A stretch of 64,000 nt of DNA from an uncultured Flavobacteriaceae bacterium (GTDB taxonomy: Bacteria; Bacteroidota; Bacteroidia; Flavobacteriales; Flavobacteriaceae): NCBI GenBank assembly GCA_947503005.1, contig CANNCA010000004.1, positions 62,001 through 126,000 of the forward strand, in the 5' to 3' direction. Position 1 is the stretch's first letter; every line of letters starts with the position of its first letter. The notes beneath the pieces are model-generated. The model worked only from the letters and a program-made list of their open reading frames with translations. It had not been told where the DNA came from and did no database searches. Of the stretch, positions 16,447-26,557 are shown one piece after another. The position numbers were made by a program, and so were the translations under genes.

Positions 16447-19400
16447 TTAGTTTTCTTTCTTGAATACTAATATCTTGCCATTGTTTTGCGCTGCTATTAG
16501 TCTATCGTGTTTTCCTAATTTCAATAGCATTAGGTCTTTGATATTTCCATTCATCAGTATTCCGGAATTGCGCTGGGGCATAGTATGGTAGCCATCCTTA
16601 CCGTTTGAAATAAGAATTAGTCCCGAAAAAGCATCCAATCGTGGGGTTTCAACCTCTGTTTCGTAAATATTCCCACCTAAAATGGCATCTTCAAAACCGT
16701 CACCATTGATATCGATGAAAACACTTTTCATTGTAGGAAATAATTGCGCTTCATCTGGCAAATAAGAATAGCCAAATTTGCCATTACCCTCGTTAGTTAG
16801 AAGTATTGAGTTGAATTCATTAGCCTCTGCTTCATACCCTGATTTCAGTTTTTCACCATAGATATCCGTAACGTTGGCGTTAGCATAGTCTGAATAGGTC
16901 TCAAATTTGTTTTGAATAAACGGCATTTGTTGTGAAGAACATTCAAGTCCGCGTACCGGTACATACTGGCCTTGATATTGTTTACTCAACACAATGTCTT
17001 GCGTACCGTTTCCGTCAAAATCATTGGCAAAAACCTTAAAAGGCTTCTTTTTGCTAGCATCAAACTTTATGTTTTTACCGACGTTACCTATAATGTAATC
17101 TGGTAGACCGTCATTGTTGATATCGGTTTCGTCAACCGAAAACCACCAGCCTTTAAGATTTGCTACTTCTTTATTTAAAGCGGATATACTTTCAAAAACT
17201 CCTTTGTTGTTTCTAAAAAGTCCAATACCGGTCCATTCGCCAACAGCTATAAAATCATACCAGCCGTCATTGTCAAAGTCTGTTCTTATCACTTTATTTA
17301 CAATGCCGAAATTTTGGAATTCCGGGGCAATTTTTTCAGTTACATCGACCAAGGTATAATCTATATTTTCGTAAATGGTCGAAGTAGTGGGAATTGGATA
17401 GCTTTGAGGAACAGTACGATTTCCAACAATTATATCTTGATCTCCGTCATTGTCGAAATCCAATGAAGTTACGGTTTTTCCGCTTTTAGGAAACCTTGTA
17501 AGTGCATCGCTTCTATATCGTGTTAGGTTACCCTTTCCATCGTTTAAATATAATCGATCAGCGTATAATGAGGAATATTGTGGAAACTCGTTTCCGCCAC
17601 TAACTACGTATAGGTCTTGGTCTCCATCATTGTCCCAATCAAAAATGAGTGACTCCATATCTTCGTAACTTTTATCTTCTACTAGGGCTATTTGGCTTTG
17701 TTTGGTGAATCTCCCGTTCGTATTTTGAAAATATACAGCTCCTGACTGACCCGAAGCGCCACCAACATAAAAATCCATAAGCTCGTCACCATTGAAATCA
17801 CCTTTTGAAAAGAACGGTCCAAGATTTGATTGTTTATAGGGAAGTAAGATTTCTTTTTCGAAATCGTCATACGGGTTTTCGCTATGCGTGAATTCTATAC
17901 CTGTTGTAGATAGGTACTCTTCAACAAAACTCGCTTCACTTCGAAGATCAACTTTGTTGGTCTTTTTAGCATCTATCTCTTTAAAAGTTAAAGTAGAATT
18001 GGTTGGCACATTATAACGGGCTTCAGAACTTCCATTAGGCCAAGAAACGACAATGGTATCAACTTTTTTGACATGTTTAAGACCAAAATGTGCAATGCTT
18101 TGTTGTGACGACCGATAACCACGAACCCTTCTATTCTCTACAAGTTGTTGACCTTTATCATAAACGACCTTAACCTTGGCGTAGGATTCTGATAAATTTC
18201 CGATGGTATTAACTTTCAAATAATTTCCTCCATCAACTTCCATGGTCATATTCTTGTAGAGGAAACAGTTCTCGTCCATATTATTGACTACAAGATCTAA
18301 ATCACCATCATTATCGAAGTCACCAGTTGCACATCCATTGCTAAAAGAGAATTGGCCCAGGCCCCATTTTGAGGCGTTTTCTTCAAAATTAGTAATTCCA
18401 ATATTTTCAAAAAGAATGTTCGGAAGCTTTTCTGATGGAATTTCATCATAAAGGCGTTTTTTTACCTCTAAGGGAACATTGCCCTTGTACTTCATTTTGG
18501 CGTCGTAAACCTTTCTCTGCAAATCATTGTCCAAAGCGTATCTGCGATAACCATTGGTAATATAAACGTCTTTATCCTGATCGTGGTCAAAGTCGTTCAT
18601 AAGCACCGACCAGCTCCAATCTGTATTTGCCATCTTGGTGGCCTGTGATATATTTGAAAACTTATTGAGCCCCGTGTTTAACTGTAATGAATTGTACATA
18701 TACTGATGGTGAAAACCAGCTTCATTTATCAAATAATTAAAACGTTGGGTATTCATTGAAGCCATTAGCGTTTTGGAACGCACATGATCGTTTGCCGCCA
18801 TATCAAGAACGAAAATATCTTGTAGGCCGTCATTATTTATGTCGGCAATATCCATACCCATACCATAAAAAGAAATGTGATTGGTATATTCTTTAATTTG
18901 ATCCGAAAATGTTCCGTCCTGGTTGTTTATGAATAAAGCATCGGGGATGTAATAGTCGCTTGCGATGTAAAAGTCTAACCAACCGTCATCGTTGATATCG
19001 GATACAGATAGACCTAAGCCAAATATGGGTCTTTGAATGCCCGCTGGTTTGCTTTGGTCAACAAACTTGCCATTGTCATTCCTATAAAGATGGGATGAGT
19101 TAAAATATTGGTTCTCCTGGCTTGAATCAACTAACTTATAGAGATTGATGGGGTCTACACCATACAATTCGTTTTCATTCATAACGATACAATCCAAATC
19201 GCCGTCTTTGTCATAGTCGAAGAAAGCTGATTGCGTACTTATCCCCATATCCGATAATCCATAGTCTTCACCACTTTCTACGAAAGTTTCGTCTTTCTGA
19301 TTTATAAAAAGTAGGTTTTTTCTATCCAGTCTAGATCTAGGCCCACCTTGAGATATGTAGATATCCATCCATCCATCATTGTTGATATCGACGAATGTTA

Positions 19401-19779
19401 CACCGTTTGACCAATTTTTACCTTCATTTATTCCTGCCTTTCCAGAAATATCCTCGAAGACAAAATTTCCCTTATTAAGAAACAATTTATTGGGTACTTG
19501 GTTGCCGCAGAAAAAAATGTCCAGCAAACCATCGTTATTTAAATCTTCAACACCTACGCCAGCTCCGTTATAGAAATAATCATAGTTAAAGAGGTTCTCG
19601 ATAGTGGAAATGTCTTCTTGTAGGTTGTTTTGAAAGAATAGACGTGAAGAATCAGCCTCTATCTTTTGGAAAATAGCGGTCTGTTCAGGGATAGCTTTAG
19701 AATTGTTTGGAGCCGTGTTATTTGACTCTTTACAATTCAATAGCATCAGCGTAACAAATACAGTCAGTATGTTTTTCAT
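16447..19779 (-). CDS. FG-GAP/VCBS repeat lipoprotein with ASPIC/UnbV domain (CRTAC1-like)
   Basis: About 1110 residues from the ATG at 19779 (MKNILTVFVTLMLLNC, a lipobox with Cys16; a Met four codons upstream is less likely). About fourteen calcium-binding repeat motifs of the DxNNDGxxD type are visible, for example DLNNDGLLD, DINNDGWMD, DFDNDGDLD, DFNGDELMD, DFDNDGWYD and DINGDGFED, giving one or two beta-propellers. Between the two repeat blocks lies an ASPIC/UnbV segment (VRGYRSSQQSIAHFGL, VVSWPNG). Such surface lipoproteins are common beside SusC/SusD genes in Bacteroidota and are thought to bind ligands or partners. It follows the SusCD operon after a terminator, so may be partly independent. 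No catalytic domain is visible. Confidence 0.9.
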   Translation of the reverse strand: MKNILTVFVTLMLLNCKESNNTAPNNSKAIPEQTAIFQKIEADSSRLFFQNNLQEDISTIENLFNYDYFYNGAGVGVEDLNNDGLLDIFFCGNQVPNKLFLNKGNFVFEDISGKAGINEGKNWSNGVTFVDINNDGWMDIYISQGGPRSRLDRKNLLFINQKDETFVESGEDYGLSDMGISTQSAFFDYDKDGDLDCIVMNENELYGVDPINLYKLVDSSQENQYFNSSHLYRNDNGKFVDQSKPAGIQRPIFGLGLSVSDINDDGWLDFYIASDYYIPDALFINNQDGTFSDQIKEYTNHISFYGMGMDIADINNDGLQDIFVLDMAANDHVRSKTLMASMNTQRFNYLINEAGFHHQYMYNSLQLNTGLNKFSNISQATKMANTDWSWSVLMNDFDHDQDKDVYITNGYRRYALDNDLQRKVYDAKMKYKGNVPLEVKKRLYDEIPSEKLPNILFENIGITNFEENASKWGLGQFSFSNGCATGDFDNDGDLDLVVNNMDENCFLYKNMTMEVDGGNYLKVNTIGNLSESYAKVKVVYDKGQQLVENRRVRGYRSSQQSIAHFGLKHVKKVDTIVVSWPNGSSEARYNVPTNSTLTFKEIDAKKTNKVDLRSEASFVEEYLSTTGIEFTHSENPYDDFEKEILLPYKQSNLGPFFSKGDFNGDELMDFYVGGASGQSGAVYFQNTNGRFTKQSQIALVEDKSYEDMESLIFDWDNDGDQDLYVVSGGNEFPQYSSLYADRLYLNDGKGNLTRYRSDALTRFPKSGKTVTSLDFDNDGDQDIIVGNRTVPQSYPIPTTSTIYENIDYTLVDVTEKIAPEFQNFGIVNKVIRTDFDNDGWYDFIAVGEWTGIGLFRNNKGVFESISALNKEVANLKGWWFSVDETDINNDGLPDYIIGNVGKNIKFDASKKKPFKVFANDFDGNGTQDIVLSKQYQGQYVPVRGLECSSQQMPFIQNKFETYSDYANANVTDIYGEKLKSGYEAEANEFNSILLTNEGNGKFGYSYLPDEAQLFPTMKSVFIDINGDGFEDAILGGNIYETEVETPRLDAFSGLILISNGKDGYHTMPQRNSGILMNGNIKDLMLLKLGKHDRLIAAQNNGKILVFKKEN

Positions 19780-19870
19780 AGAAAACTGCATAGGATATAT
19801 TTCTTTATCATCATAGTAGCAAATTGACTTGCTTGACGAAATTAAATAAATCGGAACTTCTAATAAAACA

Positions 19871-19898
19871 AAAGGCCCAAATTTAAATTTGGGCCTTT
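19871..19898 (-). terminator. Terminator closing the SusC-SusD-lipoprotein operon
   Basis: A perfect palindrome AAAGGCCCAAATTT/AAATTTGGGCCTTT, 28 bases, followed on the minus strand by TGTTTTATTA. It sits between the stop at 19919 and the FG-GAP gene start. Confidence 0.8.
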
Positions 19899-19918
19899 GT
19901 AATACAGAAGAATTCTTC

Positions 19919-20812
19919 TTATAAATTATTCGGACAGTAGTCTAGTAATTCTACACCAGCTGGAGGGCTTGGTACAGCACTAGCAACTTCATTTCCGTTT
20001 GCAGATGTTATCTGATAAGAAATTTCAACATCCCAAGGTCCAGAAACGAACACTATTGAGATGACTTCAGCCCCATCAGGCACTGTAACCGTTTCTGTGG
20101 CTGCACTTCCATCTTCGATAGTCACTTGTGTTTCAGTACCGTCAATCGTTACGCTGAGATACGCACCGTTCCATCCATCACCGTATGAATCTTGCATGTC
20201 AAAAATCCAATCTCCAGGAGTTGGAGTCGAAGGAGCACAAACAACGTTAACGTTGTACAAGAATGGTGAAGCGAAGAACGAACCAGTGATTGTACCTGAA
20301 TTGTTAGCGGCGGAATATCTTCTGCCGTCAGTAAGTACCAATTCAAAACGTACGGTAAAGTTATCACCACCAGCGAGATCTGCATCAGCAAGACCGACAG
20401 CAGATTGCATAGCTGCTCCAGTGATGGTATAATCGATTCTTGGTAAGCCAAATTCATCTTTTGTAAATGCAGAAGCAGGTATGGTTTCAGCTAAAACTTC
20501 CGCTTTGTCATTTGCCCCATCAGATGTATTGTCAGAGTATCCGACATATACTTCTACAGATGAAAGCAAATCACCACCTTCTTGATCTTGCTCTTGCAAT
20601 ACAACTCCAAAGTTCTCACCATCATTGATGGTGTTCGTAGCAGTGTTAATAGCTACTTGATTCGAAGTAATTTCGAAACCTCTAAGAACAGCACCTCGTT
20701 CTTCATTATCTACAATCTGGTCAAAAACATTGTCTGCTTCTGCGCAAGATGCTAGCACTATTGCTGTTGCAGCTAAGAGCAACGAAATACGTGTATTAAA
20801 ATACTTTTTCAT
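19919..20812 (-). CDS. SusCD-associated lipoprotein with C-terminal DSYGDGWNG domain
   Basis: A 297-residue lipoprotein: lipobox LASC with Cys23, then an extended N-terminal part (about 35-190) with beta strands that read like the SusE/SusF-type or Ig-like partners of SusD (RGFEITSNQVAINT, FTVRFELVLTDGRRYSA). The C-terminal part (about 205-290) begins GDWIFDMQDSYGDGWNGAYL and continues as a beta sandwich, a motif found in assorted secreted bacterial and algal proteins with no settled function. It is 12 bases after susD on the same strand and probably reaches the cell surface as the third member of the uptake complex. Assignment to SusE/F is by position, not by clear homology. Confidence 0.72.
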   Translation of the reverse strand: MKKYFNTRISLLLAATAIVLASCAEADNVFDQIVDNEERGAVLRGFEITSNQVAINTATNTINDGENFGVVLQEQDQEGGDLLSSVEVYVGYSDNTSDGANDKAEVLAETIPASAFTKDEFGLPRIDYTITGAAMQSAVGLADADLAGGDNFTVRFELVLTDGRRYSAANNSGTITGSFFASPFLYNVNVVCAPSTPTPGDWIFDMQDSYGDGWNGAYLSVTIDGTETQVTIEDGSAATETVTVPDGAEVISIVFVSGPWDVEISYQITSANGNEVASAVPSPPAGVELLDYCPNNL

Positions 20813-20824
20813 GTTATAATTTTT

Positions 20825-22492
20825 TTAGTTAGATGGAGGAAATGCCGGACCCGCTGGGTTCGTATCCCAAAATACTTGTGTTGACAAATCCGTTCTTTGT
20901 GTCAGACTAGGGTTATTGATAACCTCATTCTGTGGCAATAAGAACGTTCTTGGAAATGCTCCCGGATCTGGTTCCCAGTTTGGCGACAATGTCGTTGGGA
21001 ATCCTGTTTTTCTGTAATAATTGTAAGACTCCGTTGCACCACCATAGAGCGTGGCCCAAAATTGCTCAGCAAATACATTTTCCTTATCGTCACCTGTAGC
21101 CGCATTAAACTCTGCAACAATACCATCAATATAAGCCGTTACAGTAGCTTCGTCTGGTTCTGTTGATAAATCGGCATTACTGTCCAATGAACCAAAGGTT
21201 TGAACCTTAGCAATTGACTTTTCCAATCCAGCTTGCAAGAAACTTGCTTTGTCCGTGTCGCTAGTTGCCATGGCACCTCTCCAGAAATCAACATAAGATG
21301 CTAACATAATGGGTTCGATACCAGCACCACCACCACCAAGGCCTAAGCCAACAACGCCAAAAGCTTGGTCGTCGAATTTACCTCCTGCAGGGTATACACC
21401 TGGTGCAGTAGATAAGAAGTTATCCGGTGGGCCACCTTCGTCATTACCGTGAGAACGACCCCAATACCCTTCAGGTACAGAACAATAAACAAAACCGTCA
21501 TAATGCGCAGGAGGAACAACAAAAGAACAAACTAAAGTTTCTTCATCTGGGTCTGCATCCGCACCAGGAGTTGCATCTTGTTGACGATAGAAGTAATAGA
21601 ATCTTCTAGGGTCATCATTCAGTAACATTTGGTTCATTAACCAATTGGAACGATATTCGGCATTGTTTCCTGATGGAGTGTACCCATTGATATAATCAGG
21701 GTGTCTGTTATCAGGTTGTAATGAACTGGTTCCGTACTGTAGTTGAAAATCATCATCGTTTGAAGAAATGAAATTATCTCCTGCCACAACTGCATTAAAT
21801 GCAGAACTATTACCAGTTAAGAAATAAGTTCGAAGTCTAAGCGTATTAATCAACTTCACCCATTTGCTAGAGTCTTCGTTGTAAAACAAATCGGTAGCAC
21901 CTTGTGAAGGTGGATCGGCCGCTAAAAGGGCTTCCGCTTCATCTAACAAACCAAGAGCGGCCGCATAAACATCAGCACCACTATCTAGAGTCGGAGCTGG
22001 AAACTCTACAGCATTACCTGCCTGTGAGAATGCAGCTGTTCCCAAGAAATCAACTAGTTGGAACAAAGAATGCGCATAAAGCGTTTTTCCCACACCAATA
22101 TGAAAAGAATAATCGGTATCGGAGCTCGCATCAATGTCTTCCAAAGCTTGCAAGTTGGTCAACATACCAACTGAAACTACATCCCCAACAAAGTTGGTGT
22201 TTGAACTATAAACCCTTGACCAAACTCCGTTCAAGGTATTTCCTGGTAAACCAGCAAAATAGTCACGGTTACCAAAATAACCGATTCTTGTGAGGTCATC
22301 AGCGTTATCAGCAAGAGTTTGCTGATTGGTTCCATAAGCTAGTTGAATTGAGTTCAACAGCAAATTAGGGTCAGCCTGATCGGCTGCCAGGTCATTTGGA
22401 CTTACCCGTAAGTCCAATTCCGTAGTTTCACAGGCCGTAAACAAGAGGCCGGTGAAAAGGAAAATCGAAAAAAGTTTTATAAAATTTCTCAT
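20825..22492 (-). CDS. SusD/RagB family nutrient-binding lipoprotein (SusD-like_2 type)
   Basis: A 555-residue surface lipoprotein: lipobox FTAC with Cys20, followed by ETTELDLRVSPN and LLLNSIQLAYG, the usual start of the second SusD family (PF12771-like). Helical repeats carry FQLVDFLGTAAFSQAG, KWVKLINTLRLRTYFL and LMLASYVDFWRGAMA-like pieces, and the C-terminus has TESYNYYRKTGFPTT and FPRTFLLPQNEVINNPS. SusD acts as a lid on the SusC channel and captures the nutrient outside the cell. The gene lies 26 bases after susC. The SusD-like_2 branch is linked to peptides, glycans or other polymers, so the substrate cannot be named. Confidence 0.93.
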   Translation of the reverse strand: MRNFIKLFSIFLFTGLLFTACETTELDLRVSPNDLAADQADPNLLLNSIQLAYGTNQQTLADNADDLTRIGYFGNRDYFAGLPGNTLNGVWSRVYSSNTNFVGDVVSVGMLTNLQALEDIDASSDTDYSFHIGVGKTLYAHSLFQLVDFLGTAAFSQAGNAVEFPAPTLDSGADVYAAALGLLDEAEALLAADPPSQGATDLFYNEDSSKWVKLINTLRLRTYFLTGNSSAFNAVVAGDNFISSNDDDFQLQYGTSSLQPDNRHPDYINGYTPSGNNAEYRSNWLMNQMLLNDDPRRFYYFYRQQDATPGADADPDEETLVCSFVVPPAHYDGFVYCSVPEGYWGRSHGNDEGGPPDNFLSTAPGVYPAGGKFDDQAFGVVGLGLGGGGAGIEPIMLASYVDFWRGAMATSDTDKASFLQAGLEKSIAKVQTFGSLDSNADLSTEPDEATVTAYIDGIVAEFNAATGDDKENVFAEQFWATLYGGATESYNYYRKTGFPTTLSPNWEPDPGAFPRTFLLPQNEVINNPSLTQRTDLSTQVFWDTNPAGPAFPPSN

Positions 22493-22518
22493 AGTATCTA
22501 AATCATTAACAATTATTA

Positions 22519-25500
22519 TTAGAACGAAGCTCTGATGCTAAATCCATATCTTCTAGAACTAGGACCGTTGATAAAGTCAAATCCTCGACCGTTACCAATA
22601 CCAACACCTGCAACGTTAGGATCAAAATTAGCTCCATCAGGCGTGTTGTAAGCATCATACCACAGGTTGAAACCTTGCGCGGTAATAGTTATAGAACCAA
22701 AAGGAGTTTTTTCCAAAGCTTTGGCTGGGAAAGTATATCCTAAAGAAAGTTCTTGCAAACGAACAACAGAAGCATCATAAATTCTCGTTTCCGTTGGTCC
22801 AAATAATAAGTTGGTAAAGAAATATGTTGAGTTATTAATTTGCGTTGTATTCGGACTTCCATCAGCGGTTACACCAGGCAAGATGTAAGTGTTCTCACGA
22901 TCTTGGGTTTCAACGATCAAACCACGACCTAACAATGTAGCCACGGTACTTGAAAGAATATCACCGCCTTTAGTGTGACCAATTTGGAATCCTAAATTCC
23001 AGTTCTTATAACGTAAGGTGTTAATGAAGTTCATGGTATAATCAGGAACCGCATCACCTACAATAGGAACATCACCATTGGCATCTTGCTCCGCTACGAT
23101 ATAGTTACCAGCAGCATTCACTAAGAAATTTCCATTATCATCACGCTGAATAGCAGTACCAACAATAGTACCTAATGATTCACCCTCGATGGCTGCGTTC
23201 GAACCTCTGAAAAGGCCGCCTCCAACAGCTAGTGAACCTGCATAGGCAATAAAGTCTTGCTCTTGCTCAGTTACGATTTCATCATTGGCGAAGAAGTTCA
23301 CTCTTGAGTTCCATGAGAAATTCTCTCCCTTGAAAATATCAACTCCTAAATCTGCCTCAAAACCCTTGTTTTGAATCTCACCGATATTACTCTGTGTACT
23401 GGTAAAACCAGTTGAAGGAGGTAATGGTTCGGTAACAATCAAATCATTGGTCGTTCTTTTGAAATACGTGAAATCGAGTGAAACACGATTTTTCAAGAAT
23501 TTTGATTCAAACCCAAATTCAAGTTCTTCCAAAAGTTCCGGTTTTAAATCGGGATTTGCCTTGAAATTATCAATTTGATTCGTTGTTACAGGATTTCCGC
23601 TGAATCCATCCGTGAAACGAATGATATTTTGCTCAACCACGTTGATGGTTGGATATCCCACTGGGAACGTTGCAGAAGTACCGTAACTCGCACGAAGTTT
23701 CAAGAAGTTCAATCCTTTTTCCGACTTGATGCTATTGAAAGCATTAGTAGGTAGGAATGATAAACTTACCCCAGGATACGTCTTACTATTGTTTTCTGTA
23801 GTAAGGTTAGATACCCAGTCGGTACGTGCTGAAACGTTCAAGAAAAGGAAATCATCGTAATCTAAAGTAGCTTGACCTAACAAACCAACGATGTTCCGTT
23901 TTCTTGAGAACTGAATAGGCGATTGGTTTTCGTAATTAAAGTGTCTTTTGATACCAAATACAATTTGACCGGTACTTTGAACACCTTGCTGGTCAAAGAA
24001 ATCTTGTCGTGAAGTTGCACCAGCTACAAAAGAAAGTCCTAACTTCTCAGAAAGGTCATAGTTACCGTTCAGAGAAAAGAAGTGATCCCAAATAGTGTTG
24101 TTGTTGTCATAAGTATCATAGAAGCCAAAGATAGCATTGGTAAATCGAATACCACCTTTATTGGAACCATTCACATTACGTTCATTATAGAAATCCAATC
24201 CACTTCTCCAGTTCAAACTAAGATTTTCACTTAACTCGTAGGCTAAGGATAAATTCCAGTTAAATCTGTTGGTTAGTTGCTGATAAGTTACATTTTTCGC
24301 AGTCCATCTTGGATTGATAATGTCATTACCGTTACGATAATAAATACTACCACCCGTTACAGGGTCTTCGAACGGAAGCCCCATCAAATCAACACTACGA
24401 GGTGTAAACAAAATGTTACCATAAACAGAAAGACCATCCGTACCATTACCTCTACTGGAGGCGATTGGTGGAGTTCTATAATCCGTTCTTGCATAGTTCA
24501 TTGTACCCGTGACAGTAAATTTGTTGGTTAATTGCGAGCGTCCACCCAAAGAAATGTTTGCTCTGTTAAGTGAGTTACCAGGAGTAAACCCTACATCATT
24601 TAAATAACCAATGTTGGCATTGAAAGTAGTCTTCCCGTCCTCCGTTGCTCCAGAAATGTTAAGGTTTGTGTTGCTTACATGGCCAGGCCTTAAGAACTCT
24701 TCTACAGAATCATAAGGTCTCCATTCATACCGCTGATTTGCAAATTGAAGGGCTAATGGGCTTGTGCCTGTGCTTGGTCCGTTTGGATTCAAGAATGCTG
24801 AATTTGCATAAGGGTGAAGTAGCGTACCATTGTCATCAATGGCAGCTTGTCTGCCCCATCCAGAAACACCGTCTCTATCAAAACTTGGTCCCCAGTTACT
24901 AAAGAACCAACCGAACGCTTGGTCAAAACCGTTACCATACTTATCTTGGTAATCAGGTGCTGATGCATATTCATTGGCAAAGTAGGATTGAGTTACCGTG
25001 ATTTCGGTCTTCTTTGGCCCACTACTGGCAGCACCTGCTTTCGTAGTTACCAAAATAACTCCGTTCTTACCTTGCGTACCATAAAGGGTAGCAGCCGCAA
25101 GACCTTTCAATACTTCAACGCTTGCGATATTGTTCGGATCTAAATCCAAGAATCGTGAACCTGCAGTCGCTCCGTCTACGAAACTACCGGCCTGACCATT
25201 AATGCCTGCGTTAGTATCATTACTAAAAGGAATACCGTCTACAATAAACAAAGCTTGGTTACTACCACTAAAGGAACTTAAACCTCTAATAGTAACACTT
25301 GTACCTGAACCGGAGGCACCACCTGCAGAGGTGATCTGCACCCCAGATGCCTTACCTGCCAAAACACGGGCGACATCACCTTCAGCTCTTCCTTCAAGTT
25401 CGTCCTCACCTACCGAGGAAACGGCAAAACCAAGTGCTTTTTTCTCCCTTTTAATACCTTGGGCGGTTACAACTACCTCTTCTAAGGCTTGTGCATCCTC

Positions 25501-25788
25501 CTGCATTTGTACATTAATGGTGTTACCTGCACCAATTGTTTCTCTTACATCTCTTTGGCCAATGTAGCTGAAAAGAAGAGACTGACCTTCACTACCATTA
25601 ATAGAGTAGTTACCGTCAAAATCGGTTTGAGTACCATTAGTAGTACCTTCGACTACGATGTTAACACCGGGTAGTGGTAGACCATCTTGATCCGTAACCG
25701 TACCGGTAATCGTCTTGTCCTGTGCAAATGATAAATGCACAACAAACGCTAGTAATAGCGTTAAGATTCCATTTAGTTTTGTTCTCAT
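22519..25788 (-). CDS. SusC/RagA family TonB-linked outer-membrane transporter
   Basis: A 1089-residue TonB-dependent receptor, first gene of the minus-strand operon. Signal peptide about 1-22; carboxypeptidase-regulatory-like domain about 25-105 (ITGTVTDQDGLPLPGVNI); a TonB-box-like segment ALEEVVVTAQGIKREKKAL near 107-125; plug domain with VLAGKASGVQITSAGG, TIRGLSSFSGSNQALFIVDG and EVLKGLAAATLYGTQGKNGV; then a large beta barrel ending in the strand RRYGFSIRASF with terminal Phe. This layout is diagnostic of the SusC family. It imports a bulky nutrient with the SusD partner encoded next. The 769-base spacer upstream holds its promoter. Confidence 0.95.
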   Translation of the reverse strand: MRTKLNGILTLLLAFVVHLSFAQDKTITGTVTDQDGLPLPGVNIVVEGTTNGTQTDFDGNYSINGSEGQSLLFSYIGQRDVRETIGAGNTINVQMQEDAQALEEVVVTAQGIKREKKALGFAVSSVGEDELEGRAEGDVARVLAGKASGVQITSAGGASGSGTSVTIRGLSSFSGSNQALFIVDGIPFSNDTNAGINGQAGSFVDGATAGSRFLDLDPNNIASVEVLKGLAAATLYGTQGKNGVILVTTKAGAASSGPKKTEITVTQSYFANEYASAPDYQDKYGNGFDQAFGWFFSNWGPSFDRDGVSGWGRQAAIDDNGTLLHPYANSAFLNPNGPSTGTSPLALQFANQRYEWRPYDSVEEFLRPGHVSNTNLNISGATEDGKTTFNANIGYLNDVGFTPGNSLNRANISLGGRSQLTNKFTVTGTMNYARTDYRTPPIASSRGNGTDGLSVYGNILFTPRSVDLMGLPFEDPVTGGSIYYRNGNDIINPRWTAKNVTYQQLTNRFNWNLSLAYELSENLSLNWRSGLDFYNERNVNGSNKGGIRFTNAIFGFYDTYDNNNTIWDHFFSLNGNYDLSEKLGLSFVAGATSRQDFFDQQGVQSTGQIVFGIKRHFNYENQSPIQFSRKRNIVGLLGQATLDYDDFLFLNVSARTDWVSNLTTENNSKTYPGVSLSFLPTNAFNSIKSEKGLNFLKLRASYGTSATFPVGYPTINVVEQNIIRFTDGFSGNPVTTNQIDNFKANPDLKPELLEELEFGFESKFLKNRVSLDFTYFKRTTNDLIVTEPLPPSTGFTSTQSNIGEIQNKGFEADLGVDIFKGENFSWNSRVNFFANDEIVTEQEQDFIAYAGSLAVGGGLFRGSNAAIEGESLGTIVGTAIQRDDNGNFLVNAAGNYIVAEQDANGDVPIVGDAVPDYTMNFINTLRYKNWNLGFQIGHTKGGDILSSTVATLLGRGLIVETQDRENTYILPGVTADGSPNTTQINNSTYFFTNLLFGPTETRIYDASVVRLQELSLGYTFPAKALEKTPFGSITITAQGFNLWYDAYNTPDGANFDPNVAGVGIGNGRGFDFINGPSSRRYGFSIRASF

Positions 25789-26557
25789 TTTTTAATTATT
25801 TGAATTAGCTAAGCGCAAAAATCATAATTTCATGTTAATAATCCAAACTAATATTAATAAAACTTTAAGGATGGTTTTCTTTTTTGAGGGTTACATATAA
25901 AACATTTACCTGTATTATCGCCATGATATATAACAAGCGGTCATTTTATCGATTCCATAAATAGGTTGCTTTTTTAACAGTTTCAGGAATTCTGGTAGTT
26001 AAAAGAATTTTTTGTACAATTTGCTAATGAAACATTGTATACTTCCTGGTTTCCTGATTATACTTAACGATCAAGGATATTTTGCAAGTGACTTTCCATT
26101 TAAATATATAAAACTCAAATGAGCTAGATGTGACAAATATTTCTCAGAAGCCGGTTTTTTCTGTCCAAATGTTTTGCGAAAATGTGATTGAGAACTCAAG
26201 TGAGACATTTTTGGAACTTCTGTATATTAGTTAATACCTTACATAAAGGTTGTTCATTATATATAAGGTGTTCATTTGCCAACCTAGTAATTTAATAAGA
26301 TAGAATGATATTGAATACTTTGAAATAAACAAGTTCTTCTTTGAAGGAGTCGGTACTTCTTGTTTAGTTTATTAGCTAGTATTTTTTGACGGCTTTAGTA
26401 GTGATGACAGTATCTGTAATTGGATATTGTAAGTTTTACTTAAGGCTTTCCCAAATAATCATAAAAATTTAATGCTTCAGGATTTGAATTATTATGAAAT
26501 AGTATTACATTTGCCAGCCCTTAAACAAGGGGTAATATTTTATACATATATTATAGT
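25789..26557. other. Long divergent intergenic region between susC and rpsL
   Basis: These 769 bases are AT-rich and hold no convincing gene on either strand. At the right end is the rpsL promoter (26483-26513). Near 26329-26368 AAACAAG and CTTGTTT form the outer arms of a possible stem-loop. Between about 25900 and 26330 I see only scattered AT-rich direct and inverted repeats. A susC promoter must lie at the left end but I cannot pick it with confidence. Confidence 0.5.
26483..26513 (+). promoter_or_regulatory. Consensus Bacteroidota promoter of the ribosomal cluster
   Basis: TTTG (26483-26486), exactly 19 bases, TACATTTG (26506-26513). Both boxes match the Bacteroidota sigma-A consensus perfectly. 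Transcription should start near 26520, leaving a leader of about 40 bases before rpsL. Confidence 0.8.

Noticed and set aside
21904-22293. Plus-strand frame of 129 codons inside susD
   Set aside because: Antisense shadow of a clear SusD gene, with no signal or domain.
25789-26480. A hidden gene or RNA in the susC-rpsL spacer
   Set aside because: All frames are short and AT-rich; only one weak stem (26329-26368) stands out, not enough to name an RNA.
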